A stretch of 40,218 nucleotides of DNA from IMG/VR virus record IMGVR_UViG_3300025809_000041, positions 1 to 40,218 of that record; one strand, given 5' to 3'. Below the pieces are notes generated by a model that saw nothing but the letters and a program-made list of their open reading frames with translations, made no database searches and was not told the origin of the DNA. Of the stretch, positions 9,201 through 16,759 are shown piece after piece. Position numbers and translations under genes: made by a program. The stretch's first letter is position 1, and every line of letters begins with the position of its first letter. This DNA comes from a virus.

Positions 9201-9823
9201 GCGGCGTATATTTTGTCAGCGCCGCTTGATGCGGTGTAACTTACGTTGAACAAGAAGCAATAAATACCTGAGCCAATTTTTGCATTGAAATCGCTGCTTG
9301 AGTTTAAGGTGGCTGACCCTTGATCGTATGGGGTTGTTAAAGTGTAATGATTGAAAGGCTCCCCATTCAAATCCACCGCATAAAATTCTACCCCGCTTTT
9401 GTAAAACTTAATATTCATAGTTTGTGCAAAATTTGGGTTTAGAGAAAGAGCAGTGCCTACTGTATTGCTTTGGCTGAAGCCCGAAAAATCGTTAACTGTA
9501 ATTTTTGACAGAGATACATTAGTTGCGTAATCATAAATGTTGTAGTTTGATCCTGTAGAGTCTACATCCCACGCACCTTTAGAAGAAAGCCCCGGCTGTG
9601 GAACCTCTTTAGTAACACCTACAACGGGCGCTGGAGACGCAGGATCAGTTAAAGTGATTGTCGCCGTTTCGTCTTGAGCAAAAGACTTAGTAAGCGTGCC
9701 AAGAGTTCCGCCTACGCTGATTGAATTTTCAATCGTCGTTATCGTACTAGCGTCTATTGATGCAATGTTGCTCAACTGTCTGTCGTTGTTAACGACTACT
9801 GTACCGCCTACTTTAATAGCCAT
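6242..9823 (-). CDS. Giant beta-propeller-like tail fibre or receptor-binding protein
   Basis: A 1193-aa protein. I count about 15 copies of a ~45-60-residue repeat with the pattern DGTKFYAV...I.QYSLSTAYDLSS, running from about residue 115 to 1090. The Asp-Gly-(Thr/Ser)-(Lys/Arg) turn and the LSTAYDLSS strand recur in each. This is the signature of tandem YVTN/WD-like beta-propellers, roughly two 7-blade rings. The N-terminus (MAIKVGGTVVVNNDRQLSNI) resembles virion-attachment segments of marine phage fibres. Two non-repeat inserts (about 435-490 and 720-790) interrupt the blades. The SD is AGGAG upstream, before the ATG at 9823. Host-surface binding is the most likely role (inference from position after another fibre gene). 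Confidence 0.75.
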   Translation of the reverse strand: MAIKVGGTVVVNNDRQLSNIASIDASTITTIENSISVGGTLGTLTKSFAQDETATITLTDPASPAPVVGVTKEVPQPGLSSKGAWDVDSTGSNYNIYDYATNVSLSKITVNDFSGFSQSNTVGTALSLNPNFAQTMNIKFYKSGVEFYAVDLNGEPFNHYTLTTPYDQGSATLNSSSDFNAKIGSGIYCFLFNVSYTASSGADKIYAAGPASGIIYELDMSTEFDPSSATYSSVSYNLSGDGVSTVMDISWNDDGTKFYAVSSSFRIYQYSITTAYDLSSGMSFDGFKDISGQNEGGIGWAEDGNSLIGVSYGNDRIFKVSLSTAYDITSTVTFVSDFDISSLQTLPRSIYVVPDLSRIYLAGQINTVHQLYSTVSISKLEKSTGTWPNDELNKNIKVTGGGSLWVTATDGTFTEEVAPSSYPIAAGDWEMVNVEVDATNGLSVAGYLEGYVVSDLAYTGVRYNFASQDSGARGFNFSHDGSRIYMAGATNDEVYRYDLTTPYDLSTISYVEVSNLDIDVVPEVALWNPDGSKFFTVGQIYDDIRVFSASTAFDVTTLTYDGAGSDLYVNAAGADPKDFQFGSNGTKIFVVASNNSNVSVWNLSTAYVPSSGTFSTSVSFSAHCSDIYSLDFNADGTKLVLLTRSNSNSNPAILVFDLGTAWDVSSATLVGDSDGLTTSGSGNISGDLTSVYKVRFSADGTKAFIFQYNHYVYELETKDIFSTTNQYAVATTNSGGQIDTQYWVDINSMTADEALNGGNAYYAVSTDNHTTWSVAKGTDGVRPIVKNNSGTWQYNDAEGSRNYAYDNSTKLSTVDFVTLAGASWTSSLGDFDCIEFKPDGTKVYVIDGGGGPAPRISQFDLSTPWDMSSGTFVHTKTLTGNPTTSLIWKPDGTRFYYGEEFSFDGIIEYVCSTPWTVSTASHSHTESAFNDDPSIQFINNGFNLTTFDRGRVMKKYTLTSSYQLSSTNTTPTQSLTLPGISDSINKVVNHFWADSGNTLHVFYEHSGYGTKHREYSLSTAYDLSSTITLIATNENDALDDDVNNKIQFDGMTIKPDGTRMYAINGFSQVSEFSTSGVEYTTTENWVNATTNAEIPALTEALAETEFNRMDSTQLAAVADGSHFTLTDSLDLAVGFYTTSTSSIPTSDGVSVNYDAEALNQGAVLGTDYDYDFPDSSTVRVTSNATQNLKIRVV

Positions 9824-9838
9824 CCTCGGATACTCCTA

Positions 9839-12157
9839 TTAGCTAATTGTTGCGTTAGTGTTTACGTTGCCGACAACATCAAGGTTGCCGCTTGCGTCCA
9901 GCTTCATCTTGTTCGTTCCGCCTGTGGCGAAATACAAAGACCCGGCGCTTTCAGTGATTGTCCAGCCGCCAATAATTGCATCTGCGCTATATGCTTGCAC
10001 ATCTGTGCCTATGACTAAGCCCAAGTTAGTACGGGCTACGGCGGCATTGTCTAAATCTGATAAATTATTAGTGGAAACCAATGCGTTGCCCGTGTCAAAT
10101 GCTCCAGCATTCCAAGCAGAGCCTGTCCAAACAAACAAACTATTGGATGAAGAGTTCCAATACAGAGCGCCAGTTACGAGCGCATCACCGTCATTGTCTA
10201 ATGTTGGTGCAGAACTCTTTGCGCCCAAGTATCTGTCATCGAAGTTATCATAAGATGCAGCGGCTGCAGCGGCAGAGTTACCTGCATTAGTTTCACTTGT
10301 TGCAGCATTGGTGGCGGATGTAGCCGCATTAGTTGCACTAATTGCCGCCGCTGCGCTGCTACTGGCAGAGGATGTCGCAGATCCTAAGATGCCATCAACA
10401 TAAGCTTTTCGTGTGAGATCATCCGCAGCGGTGGGTGTAGCCGTAGATGTGGCTTTATTAGCACCCAGTACAATGTTACCTGTCATTGTGCCGCCCGACA
10501 GGTTCAGCTTAGTAGCGTCTTGTGTATCAGAGTAAGACTTACTCACAGCATCCTGTGCTGTGGTAGGATCACCTAAACCCGTGATTTTAGACGTACCCAT
10601 CGCAATAGCACCTGACATAGTTCCACCAGACAGGTTGAGTTTGAGAGCGTCTTGAGTGTCTACATATCCTTTGCGAGTGAGCGTATCATCGGTAGCAGGC
10701 GTGGCTGTAGAAGTAGCTTTGTTTGCCCCTAGAATAATGTCACCAGATAGTGTGCCGCCCGATAAGTTGAGCTTCAAGGCGTCTTGAGTATCTACATACC
10801 CTTTGCGAGTAAGCGTATCGTCTGTAGCAGGAGTAGCAGTAGACGTAGCCTTGTTTGAGCCAAGTGTTACGTCACCCGTCATTGTACCACCAGCAAGAGG
10901 TAGCTTAGTCGCAATACTGTTTGTTACAGTGGTAGAGAAGCTAGCATCATCGCCCAGCGCAGCAGCCAGTTCGTTAAGTGTATCAAGGGCAGCAGGAGCA
11001 GCATCAATTACGCTGGCAATACTTGTATCAACAAAGCCTTTTGTGGCGGCATCTGAGTCAGCCGAAGGTGTGCCAAGGCCAGTAATTTTACTGCCACCCA
11101 TAGCGATAGCACCAGACATAGTGCCACCAGATAAGTTGAGCTTTAATGCATCAGCCGTATCAGAGTAGGACTTGCTCACAGCATCAGAAGAGGCGCTGGG
11201 CGTACCAAGGCCAGTAACTGTATTACCACCCATAGTGATGTCACCAGACATCGTACCCCCAGCTTTGTCCAACTTCAGAGCATCCGCTGTGTCTGTGTAT
11301 ATTTTTGTGGCAGCGTGTTGTGCTGAAGTGGGGTCGCTTACATTAAGCAGTGCCGTGCTTGTGAAATCTACTGTACCATCTACTACAAGGTTATTCAGAG
11401 TGGTTGTACCCGAAGAGGCAGTCACGTTACCTGTCAGATCACCAGTAACATCACCTGTGACATTACCCGTTACGTTGCCCGTTACATTACCTGTGACATT
11501 ACCTGTGAGCGCACCAGTGAAGCCTGTGTTGGCTGTAATGGTTGTACCTGTTATAGCCTGTGGAGTTGTACCGCCAATAACTGAACCATCAATAGTACCG
11601 CCATTAATATCTGCGGTAGCTAGGGTGGCTAATCCAGTAGTCTCAGCGGTGGTAAGAGATGTATTACCAAGCACGTTTAGAGTGCCATCGATGTCAGCAT
11701 TTCCCGCAAGATAGAAATCTTTGTAGCGAACTGCGTTAGTACCAATGTCTACCGTGTTGTGAACATTTGGAGCTAGAGATGTACCCGTATTTGCTACTAG
11801 CTCATGCCAGTTTGCTGCATTAGTTGCGTTGGCTGTGCATACAAATATCTGTTTAGATGTAGTATTAATCCAAATCGAACCTACTGCATAACCTTCAGTT
11901 GTGTCATTGGTGGAAATAGGGCTGCTAGAACTAAAGTTGTTTTTACCGCCAACTCCCCCGTGTTCTGGCGGCAGATAGCCAGAAACTGAAGTAGACAATG
12001 CGATAGGCTGCGCATCACCAGCGCCGCCTGTGTGACCGTGGCCTGTGGTGGCATTGAACGCCGCCGCTACTTGGTTAAATTCCGCATTAAGAGGCGGTGC
12101 AGTAATAGGCGAACCATTGATGATTGAACCTGCCGACTGCCGTGTGTAACCTGCCAT
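9839..12157 (-). CDS. Tail fibre with tandem collar-type repeats
   Basis: A 772-aa protein. After an N-terminal segment of about 150 residues there is a short run of TGNVTGNVTG-type repeats (about 220-250), then about seven copies of a ~40-50-residue unit of the form LNLSGGTMSGAIAMG..KITGLG followed by a DAATKGFVDT-like strand, covering about residues 270-590. These are the stalk repeats of phage tail fibres. The DNA is internally repetitive in step with the protein (see repeat entries). An Ala/Ser/Asn-rich helix near 590-640 and a C-terminal globular part follow. The ATG directly follows the stop of the tail protein gene (TAAATG). Highly confident as a fibre. Confidence 0.85.
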   Translation of the reverse strand: MAGYTRQSAGSIINGSPITAPPLNAEFNQVAAAFNATTGHGHTGGAGDAQPIALSTSVSGYLPPEHGGVGGKNNFSSSSPISTNDTTEGYAVGSIWINTTSKQIFVCTANATNAANWHELVANTGTSLAPNVHNTVDIGTNAVRYKDFYLAGNADIDGTLNVLGNTSLTTAETTGLATLATADINGGTIDGSVIGGTTPQAITGTTITANTGFTGALTGNVTGNVTGNVTGNVTGDVTGDLTGNVTASSGTTTLNNLVVDGTVDFTSTALLNVSDPTSAQHAATKIYTDTADALKLDKAGGTMSGDITMGGNTVTGLGTPSASSDAVSKSYSDTADALKLNLSGGTMSGAIAMGGSKITGLGTPSADSDAATKGFVDTSIASVIDAAPAALDTLNELAAALGDDASFSTTVTNSIATKLPLAGGTMTGDVTLGSNKATSTATPATDDTLTRKGYVDTQDALKLNLSGGTLSGDIILGANKATSTATPATDDTLTRKGYVDTQDALKLNLSGGTMSGAIAMGTSKITGLGDPTTAQDAVSKSYSDTQDATKLNLSGGTMTGNIVLGANKATSTATPTAADDLTRKAYVDGILGSATSSASSSAAAAISATNAATSATNAATSETNAGNSAAAAAASYDNFDDRYLGAKSSAPTLDNDGDALVTGALYWNSSSNSLFVWTGSAWNAGAFDTGNALVSTNNLSDLDNAAVARTNLGLVIGTDVQAYSADAIIGGWTITESAGSLYFATGGTNKMKLDASGNLDVVGNVNTNATIS
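10455..11290. repeat. Imperfect long tandem repeats encoding fibre stalk units
   Basis: Seven to eight imperfect copies, spaced about 100-150 bases apart, encode the SGGTMSG...YVDT unit of the fibre. Two adjacent copies (about 10625-10720 and 10768-10845) are nearly identical at DNA level, which suggests recent duplication or gene conversion. Bounds are approximate. Confidence 0.65.
11449..11520. repeat. Short tandem repeat within tail-fibre gene (ACATTACCTGTG-like units)
   Basis: Consecutive 12-base units of the type ACATTACCTGTG or ACGTTGCCCGTT encode T-G-N-V in the fibre stalk. The units differ mainly at third codon positions. Such arrays can change copy number by slippage and so change stalk length. 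Confidence 0.7.
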
Positions 12158-13822
12158 TTATCGTCTCCCTGCCGTCGAAAATTCAAAGACCATTCCTTGT
12201 ACAGAAAAGGATTCTGTCTGCCCAATATTTACAAAAGTGGCCTGTGCAGAGAAACCTGATCCCTGAATGTCGCTGGTCATAATTGGTTTGGATGAACCGC
12301 CGTACAGTACGTTGGTTGCGTTATAACTTATGTTCCTACCGTCATATTGAGTAGGAGCGCCTGACGATGTTTGTGCATATGTTGCGGGTGTAGCTACATT
12401 GCCGTCACCCCAATCATATGTCATCGACAGGAGCATTTCTAACGGGCCTTCCGCCCGAATGAATGTATTGATCTTACGCATTACTTTACGCTGCTCTGTC
12501 TCTCCGAAATCTAAATACGGAGTGGCGTAGATGCTTACGATATCCTCGCCATTAAAGCTTATCCCGTTTTCTTGCTTATAGACTTTGCCATCGTAGTCAC
12601 CGTGGAGAATAAACTCTGTGGTTCCGATATACCCACTTGTGCAACAAGATGCCCTGATGCCCAGAAGTTCACCAAACTCCCAGCCAATAGAACCAGAACT
12701 ATTAGTTAACCCGCCTATAATACCAATGCTATCTGAAACAATTGTAGTACTGTCACCAATGAAATATCTGACTTGAGACTTAGACCTAATCACAACGCCA
12801 TTTAGCGTGGTCATGTCTTCGTTCTTAATAATATCGACTAATGTCGCCTGAATAGGTTTACTTAATGTTTCAAGCTCCACATCTCCTATTCGAGAAGTTG
12901 AAGCGCAAGGACGAAAACCATCAGGTGCGAGGAACATTAGGTCGCCGCCAATTTCCAGTACACTGTCCCTTGCCACGCAGCCTACGTTTGCGGTGACCTG
13001 TGCCAGAGTAAAGTTACCAGAGTTATCTACCCCAATCTTTTTGATTGAGTTGCTGCCGAAGACGAATAAATCATCACGGAATGGTTTAATCTGTACTACA
13101 TCAAAACCAGCGGCGATCTGCCCACCTCCCGCAGCCGAAGTCCAAGTGTATGGGTCGTTAGGGGCGCTGTGAGCTACCGCAGCGGCAGTACCTTCGTGGC
13201 CTGATAAGAAAATGTGGTTCTCAAATACATCGACCAAAGCAGGAGCGTTCAGCGCCTGTGCGCCACCCGCAGTATTGTTTGCAGCATCATACCCACCAGC
13301 GTGAGAAGACTTGATTTCTTTCCAGTTTGCCCCGTTAAATACTATGGCAGGGTTAACCCCGTCTACAAAGACGATGTGATTACCTGTGCCGAAGTTAAAA
13401 GTAGCATGACGCAGCTTATTTACAGTCAGACCGTTCAAGGACATTGGACGAGATACTGAGTGATCTAGTGTATACTTACGCCAGCCGATTGATGCGGTGT
13501 AAAAGTAAAAACTGTAAGTATTAGCTCCAGCATCCTGACGGGCGGCAATGATCTTAGTGGTATTCGTTACGTCTTCTTTAAAGATAGCCAGACCTAAGAC
13601 CTTGCCCTGTCCTGTTGTCTGTCCATCAACCGTCACTTCGCCGTAGTCACTATCAAATTGTGAGTAGCCTTCAATACGACGATAGCCCCCAAAGAGGCCC
13701 GGTTCGTAGTTAACAAGTCGTGTGGCAGAGCCGGGGCTATTATCCGAAAGATCTAAATGATTTTCGTTACTATTCAGACCGCCACTACAAACTAATTTGA
13801 AGGATTGTATTTTATCTGGCAT
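12158..13822 (-). CDS. Tail hub/tail tube-like structural protein (gp10/gp12-like)
   Basis: A 554-aa beta-rich protein starting MPDKIQSFKLVCSGGLNSNENHLDLSD. It continues with a GSATRLVNYEPGLFGGYRRIEGY motif that is common at the N-terminus of podoviral tail-stabilising or tail-tube proteins. The centre has repeated Phe/Val/Asp beta strands with DGVNPAIVFNG and FRDDLFVFGSNSIKKI, suggesting a propeller-like fold. It lies directly after the adaptor gene, with TAG immediately followed by ATG. The order capsid, adaptor, this protein, fibres matches short-tailed phages. It probably forms the tail below the adaptor ring. The precise homologue (P22 gp10 or T7 gp12) is uncertain. Confidence 0.75.
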   Translation of the reverse strand: MPDKIQSFKLVCSGGLNSNENHLDLSDNSPGSATRLVNYEPGLFGGYRRIEGYSQFDSDYGEVTVDGQTTGQGKVLGLAIFKEDVTNTTKIIAARQDAGANTYSFYFYTASIGWRKYTLDHSVSRPMSLNGLTVNKLRHATFNFGTGNHIVFVDGVNPAIVFNGANWKEIKSSHAGGYDAANNTAGGAQALNAPALVDVFENHIFLSGHEGTAAAVAHSAPNDPYTWTSAAGGGQIAAGFDVVQIKPFRDDLFVFGSNSIKKIGVDNSGNFTLAQVTANVGCVARDSVLEIGGDLMFLAPDGFRPCASTSRIGDVELETLSKPIQATLVDIIKNEDMTTLNGVVIRSKSQVRYFIGDSTTIVSDSIGIIGGLTNSSGSIGWEFGELLGIRASCCTSGYIGTTEFILHGDYDGKVYKQENGISFNGEDIVSIYATPYLDFGETEQRKVMRKINTFIRAEGPLEMLLSMTYDWGDGNVATPATYAQTSSGAPTQYDGRNISYNATNVLYGGSSKPIMTSDIQGSGFSAQATFVNIGQTESFSVQGMVFEFSTAGRR

Positions 13823-14512
13823 CTAGAACTTAATCCTAGTGTCTCTAATGGCTACATTGTTATTAATATATAATGTTTGAAGGTCTTTGATGCCCTTCTC
13901 GAAGGCGATATACGCTACCTGTGCGGATTCCACGTTGTCCTTGAACATATACAAATGATAAAGCGCCCCATCGATCAGGACGGTATCATAGCTTTCTGGG
14001 ATGCGGGTGACATCTGTTGCGGTATTGATGTCAGTGTAGTTCAAAAAGTATCTAAACTTTATTGTGAACGCCCGGTTAGGTGAGGGGCTTACGCCATACC
14101 CATTGCCGTGGGAGGGGAATACAAACTCTGGGATATCTCGACCAGATGCGCCTGCGGTATAGTCATCGTCCCGGTAATCCGAATACCATTCGTCCTGTTC
14201 TATGAATTTTAATGTCTTAAAGCCTGTGCGTAAATTATCGTCGGCTTGGATTTGAAAGCTGTTCCAATCAACTACTTTAAAGTATTGTGGCCAAGAGTAT
14301 TCTGTCTGTCCTACAATTAAAGTGTCGGTCTGTTCTGCCGCATTAAAGGGCCAGCCAAACTCTGCTTGATTTATCTTCGTTACAGAAGCCTTGACGGCAT
14401 CTTTAACAAGCGCCTGCACACCTCGAACTGATCCGAAGTCAGCTTCAGCAATCTCCACCTCATTGAGGCGGCGTAGGGTCTGGTTACAAAGATCAATATA
14501 AGTAGATGGCAT
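13823..14512 (-). CDS. Head-to-tail adaptor (P22 gp4 / T7 gp11-like)
   Basis: A 229-aa protein. It opens with MPSTYIDLCNQTLRRLNEVEI, the helical start typical of head-tail connector/adaptor proteins. It then has Trp/Tyr-rich strands (QTEYSWPQYFKVVDWNSFQI) and a C-terminal helix bundle. It would form a dodecameric ring between portal and tail. The ATG at 14512 has an AGGTAG-like SD. It lies just downstream of the capsid gene terminator, so it depends on read-through or on its own weak promoter. Function comes from position and general sequence style. Confidence 0.75.
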   Translation of the reverse strand: MPSTYIDLCNQTLRRLNEVEIAEADFGSVRGVQALVKDAVKASVTKINQAEFGWPFNAAEQTDTLIVGQTEYSWPQYFKVVDWNSFQIQADDNLRTGFKTLKFIEQDEWYSDYRDDDYTAGASGRDIPEFVFPSHGNGYGVSPSPNRAFTIKFRYFLNYTDINTATDVTRIPESYDTVLIDGALYHLYMFKDNVESAQVAYIAFEKGIKDLQTLYINNNVAIRDTRIKF

Positions 14513-14523
14513 AGAGCTACCTT

Positions 14524-14561
14524 AAAAAAAGAGGTAAGGGGCCAGCACTAAGCCAGCCCCT
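14524..14561 (-). terminator. Intrinsic terminator after the capsid gene
   Basis: On the minus strand a 10-bp stem (14552-14561 with 14537-14546, AGGGGCTGGC against GCTGGCCCCT, two G-U pairs, 5-base loop) is followed after ~6 bases by seven Ts (14524-14530). It lies 8 bases past the capsid stop codon and before the adaptor gene. It probably reduces tail-gene transcription relative to capsid. Confidence 0.8.
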
Positions 14562-14568
14562 AAAAGTT

Positions 14569-15627
14569 TTATGCGAGGTTATAGTTCGCTGTGAACAACG
14601 CCTCTGGGCGAAGGATCTTGCGTCCATAGAGGCTCATGCCGCGCACGATGTCCGCGAATGTTGTAGGTGAGCGGAAAGTCTCAGTCTTAGCAATCTGTTG
14701 AGCCGTAGCTACCGCAGATGCGTGACCAGCAACCATCACACCAAAGTTGGTTTCGGAACCCGCAGAAGCGGCTGTACCAGCACCAGTGCCAAGGTATGGA
14801 AGGTTATTGGACTTGTAGATTGAGAACCCACGAAGAGTACCCGGCAGACGGCCATTGCGAAGCTCATCACCGCCACCGAAGTCTGCGTTGATCAGTTTGC
14901 TTGACTCATCCATCAACACTTCAGCAAATACTGGGTCGATTACTACCCAGCGGCCATCTGTGTCTACGTTGGCTTGATCCATTTGCCGTGCAATACGGTT
15001 CAGAATTGCCAATGGAGAAGTGATACCACCAGCACCACCGCCAACGGCGATTGGAATGGATGTTACTTCGCCATCTACGCCAAGGTCACTGCCACCGAAG
15101 TCTGTGATATCCAGCTTGTTAGCAGCCAACATTTCATCATTTCCGGCGTTAGTGTCTGCCTTAGTGCCGTTGACATCCCCGGCTGCTGAACGACGCGCCC
15201 ACGAACCGGGTGTCTTCCAGCCTGACAAGTAGCCCATTACTTCTGCGTCGAAGGTATCGCGCAGACGGTAACCAGCACGGTCACTTGCTAAATCACCAAA
15301 CGACACATGAGAGTGTGCCTCCTCAATATCGTCGATTGCGAACTGGAAGTAGTTAGCTTGATCGACAACCATAGTGAAATCGGTGTCTGTCAAATCTTGT
15401 GTTGCCAGTTGAGTGCCACGCTCATAGGTTGTGATAGTGATATCTGGTTCTTTAATAATTTTCACACTATCTCCAAAGTTGGCGATCTCTCCCGAATAAT
15501 CGGTGTTGGTCACCGACTCTACGACAGACGCCTTGCGGAGTGCCTTCTGAACTTTTTTGGAATAAATTACTGGGCTGAAATTGCCCGAATTGAGGTTAGT
15601 ATAACCTGATGCCTTTGGGAATGCCAT
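14569..15627 (-). CDS. Major capsid protein
   Basis: A 352-aa protein in the place expected for the coat protein, between scaffold and adaptor. The N-terminus (MAFPKASGYTNLNSGNFSPV, then KKVQKALRKASVVESVTNTDY) and the segment GDSVKIIKEPDITITTYERGTQ are typical of the HK97-fold coat proteins of P22-like and marine podoviruses. A C-terminal TAQQIAKTETFRS...VRGMSLYGRKILRPEAL segment corresponds to the coat P-domain end. The SD is a strong AAGGAG, 8 bases before the ATG. It has a dedicated promoter, a ~260-base leader and a terminator immediately downstream, so it can be made in large amounts independently of its neighbours. Confidence 0.9.
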   Translation of the reverse strand: MAFPKASGYTNLNSGNFSPVIYSKKVQKALRKASVVESVTNTDYSGEIANFGDSVKIIKEPDITITTYERGTQLATQDLTDTDFTMVVDQANYFQFAIDDIEEAHSHVSFGDLASDRAGYRLRDTFDAEVMGYLSGWKTPGSWARRSAAGDVNGTKADTNAGNDEMLAANKLDITDFGGSDLGVDGEVTSIPIAVGGGAGGITSPLAILNRIARQMDQANVDTDGRWVVIDPVFAEVLMDESSKLINADFGGGDELRNGRLPGTLRGFSIYKSNNLPYLGTGAGTAASAGSETNFGVMVAGHASAVATAQQIAKTETFRSPTTFADIVRGMSLYGRKILRPEALFTANYNLA

Positions 15628-15677
15628 TTTGGATGCTCCTTGAATGAAATGGCTTGAAATGAACTTCTAAAAATCAA

Positions 15678-15705
15678 TTGACTTGTATTATTAGTTGGCG
15701 ATAAT
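15678..15705 (+). promoter_or_regulatory. Possible plus-strand promoter inside the capsid leader
   Basis: TTGACT and GATAAT are separated by 16 bases on the plus strand, opposite to the capsid transcript. It would produce RNA antisense to the capsid leader that ends near the 15845-15879 hairpin. AT-rich DNA gives such matches by chance, so confidence is low. Confidence 0.3.
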
Positions 15706-15844
15706 GACGCCCAACAAAGTGTTTTATAAATTGAAAATAGAAGCAGCTATAACAGACAATGTAACATCGGTGTCAGGGCATTAAGAGTATCGCCAAAGCG
15801 GGTCAAAACTTGCTGGTGGACCTAGTACTATTATCTGGAGGGTC

Positions 15845-15879
15845 AGGCGTAGGGTGTACTTAATGAGTGTCCTACGCCT
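15845..15879. other. Stable stem-loop in the capsid-gene leader
   Basis: A perfect 9-bp stem (AGGCGTAGG at 15845-15853 with CCTACGCCT at 15871-15879) and a 17-base loop. On the minus strand it would lie within ~45 bases of the predicted 5' end of the capsid mRNA, with no U-tract after it. It is better explained as an mRNA-stabilising 5' structure than as a terminator. The remaining leader (15628-15844) has no ORF but holds short GC-rich complementary patches (GGTC with GACC around 15801-15822). Confidence 0.6.
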
Positions 15880-15895
15880 TAAAATCAATGGTTTC

Positions 15896-15924
15896 ATTAT
15901 AACACAGAGATTTAATTACTGCAA
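15896..15924 (-). promoter_or_regulatory. Strong sigma70-type promoter for the capsid gene
   Basis: On the minus strand TTGCAG and a perfect TATAAT are separated by exactly 17 bases. The predicted start is near 15889, 22 bases beyond the end of the scaffold gene and about 260 bases before the capsid ATG. Confidence 0.7.
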
Positions 15925-15946
15925 TAGTTAATTGCTTAGTTAGGTG

Positions 15947-16720
15947 TTATCGTGCAGCGCCGGAAATGTCATATGAAAAAGTACCCGCTGAAATTGCGGC
16001 GTTGATAGCTTCTTCATTTGCTTCGTATTCACGGTCTGACATTGCCTGTACCATACTCTCAGAGAATGAGGCCTTGCCGCCTATAGTGGGAGCCGAAGAC
16101 GAAGTTCGACCGACTGCTTGAGCCGCCGACTTATTAGTCTTCCGCTTGCCCATATCTGCTTTGTACAGATCAATAGTACGAGAAGCCCAAGTGGCGTCCG
16201 TATTATTCTTATAGACGCTGTCTTGCATTGCAGAGGGCTGCATAGATACCCACTCATGGAACTTTGGATCTTGCCGTATCTGGGCAAAGTCTGGATGCAA
16301 TTGAACTAGCTGTTGCTCTGCCGTCTTTTTATGCAGGCTGCGCTCAAAGTTTTCTACTTTCTTTAGTCGCTGTTCGCCCTGTTCTAGTGCTTCGTTGGCA
16401 CGTTTACGGGCAATGGTATCGACAATCTTAGCCACATCGGGATAGCGATTTGACCAAGCCTCTACCTCTTCGTCAGTCTTTGGAAACCTAATTTGCTGCC
16501 GGGTGGCTGCATCTAGTTGTTTCTTAACTGCGGCTAATTCTTGATCTTTCTGATCTCGCACGTTTTGAATGTGCCGTTGAATATCTTGATAGCGTTTCTT
16601 ATAGCTTTCTTCTTCAGCACTTAATTGCGCCACAGCCTGTGTAGATTGCTGCGCCATTTCTTCGCTGTAGGTCAATTCATCGTCCGCCTCTGGGGCGCGA
16701 GTATACTTTTCTTTTAACAT
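15947..16720 (-). CDS. Scaffolding protein
   Basis: A 257-aa, highly charged, almost wholly helical protein with long Gln/Lys/Glu heptad stretches (about residues 25-135, SYKKRYQDIQRHIQNVRDQK) and a segment LHPDFAQIRQDPKFHEWV that is common in podoviral scaffolds. It directly precedes the capsid gene. It would guide procapsid assembly around the portal and then leave. The SD is AAGGAAA before the ATG at 16720. Position and composition make the assignment strong. Confidence 0.85.
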   Translation of the reverse strand: MLKEKYTRAPEADDELTYSEEMAQQSTQAVAQLSAEEESYKKRYQDIQRHIQNVRDQKDQELAAVKKQLDAATRQQIRFPKTDEEVEAWSNRYPDVAKIVDTIARKRANEALEQGEQRLKKVENFERSLHKKTAEQQLVQLHPDFAQIRQDPKFHEWVSMQPSAMQDSVYKNNTDATWASRTIDLYKADMGKRKTNKSAAQAVGRTSSSAPTIGGKASFSESMVQAMSDREYEANEEAINAAISAGTFSYDISGAAR

Positions 16721-16759
16721 AGGGTTTCCTTATGGGTCCGATAATATTCGGGTATCCAC

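Noticed and set aside
9858-11714. Several plus-strand ORFs of 60-180 aa opposite the fibre gene
   Set aside because: They are antisense shadows of the repeat fibre gene; composition follows the reverse complement of Gly/Thr/Ala codons.
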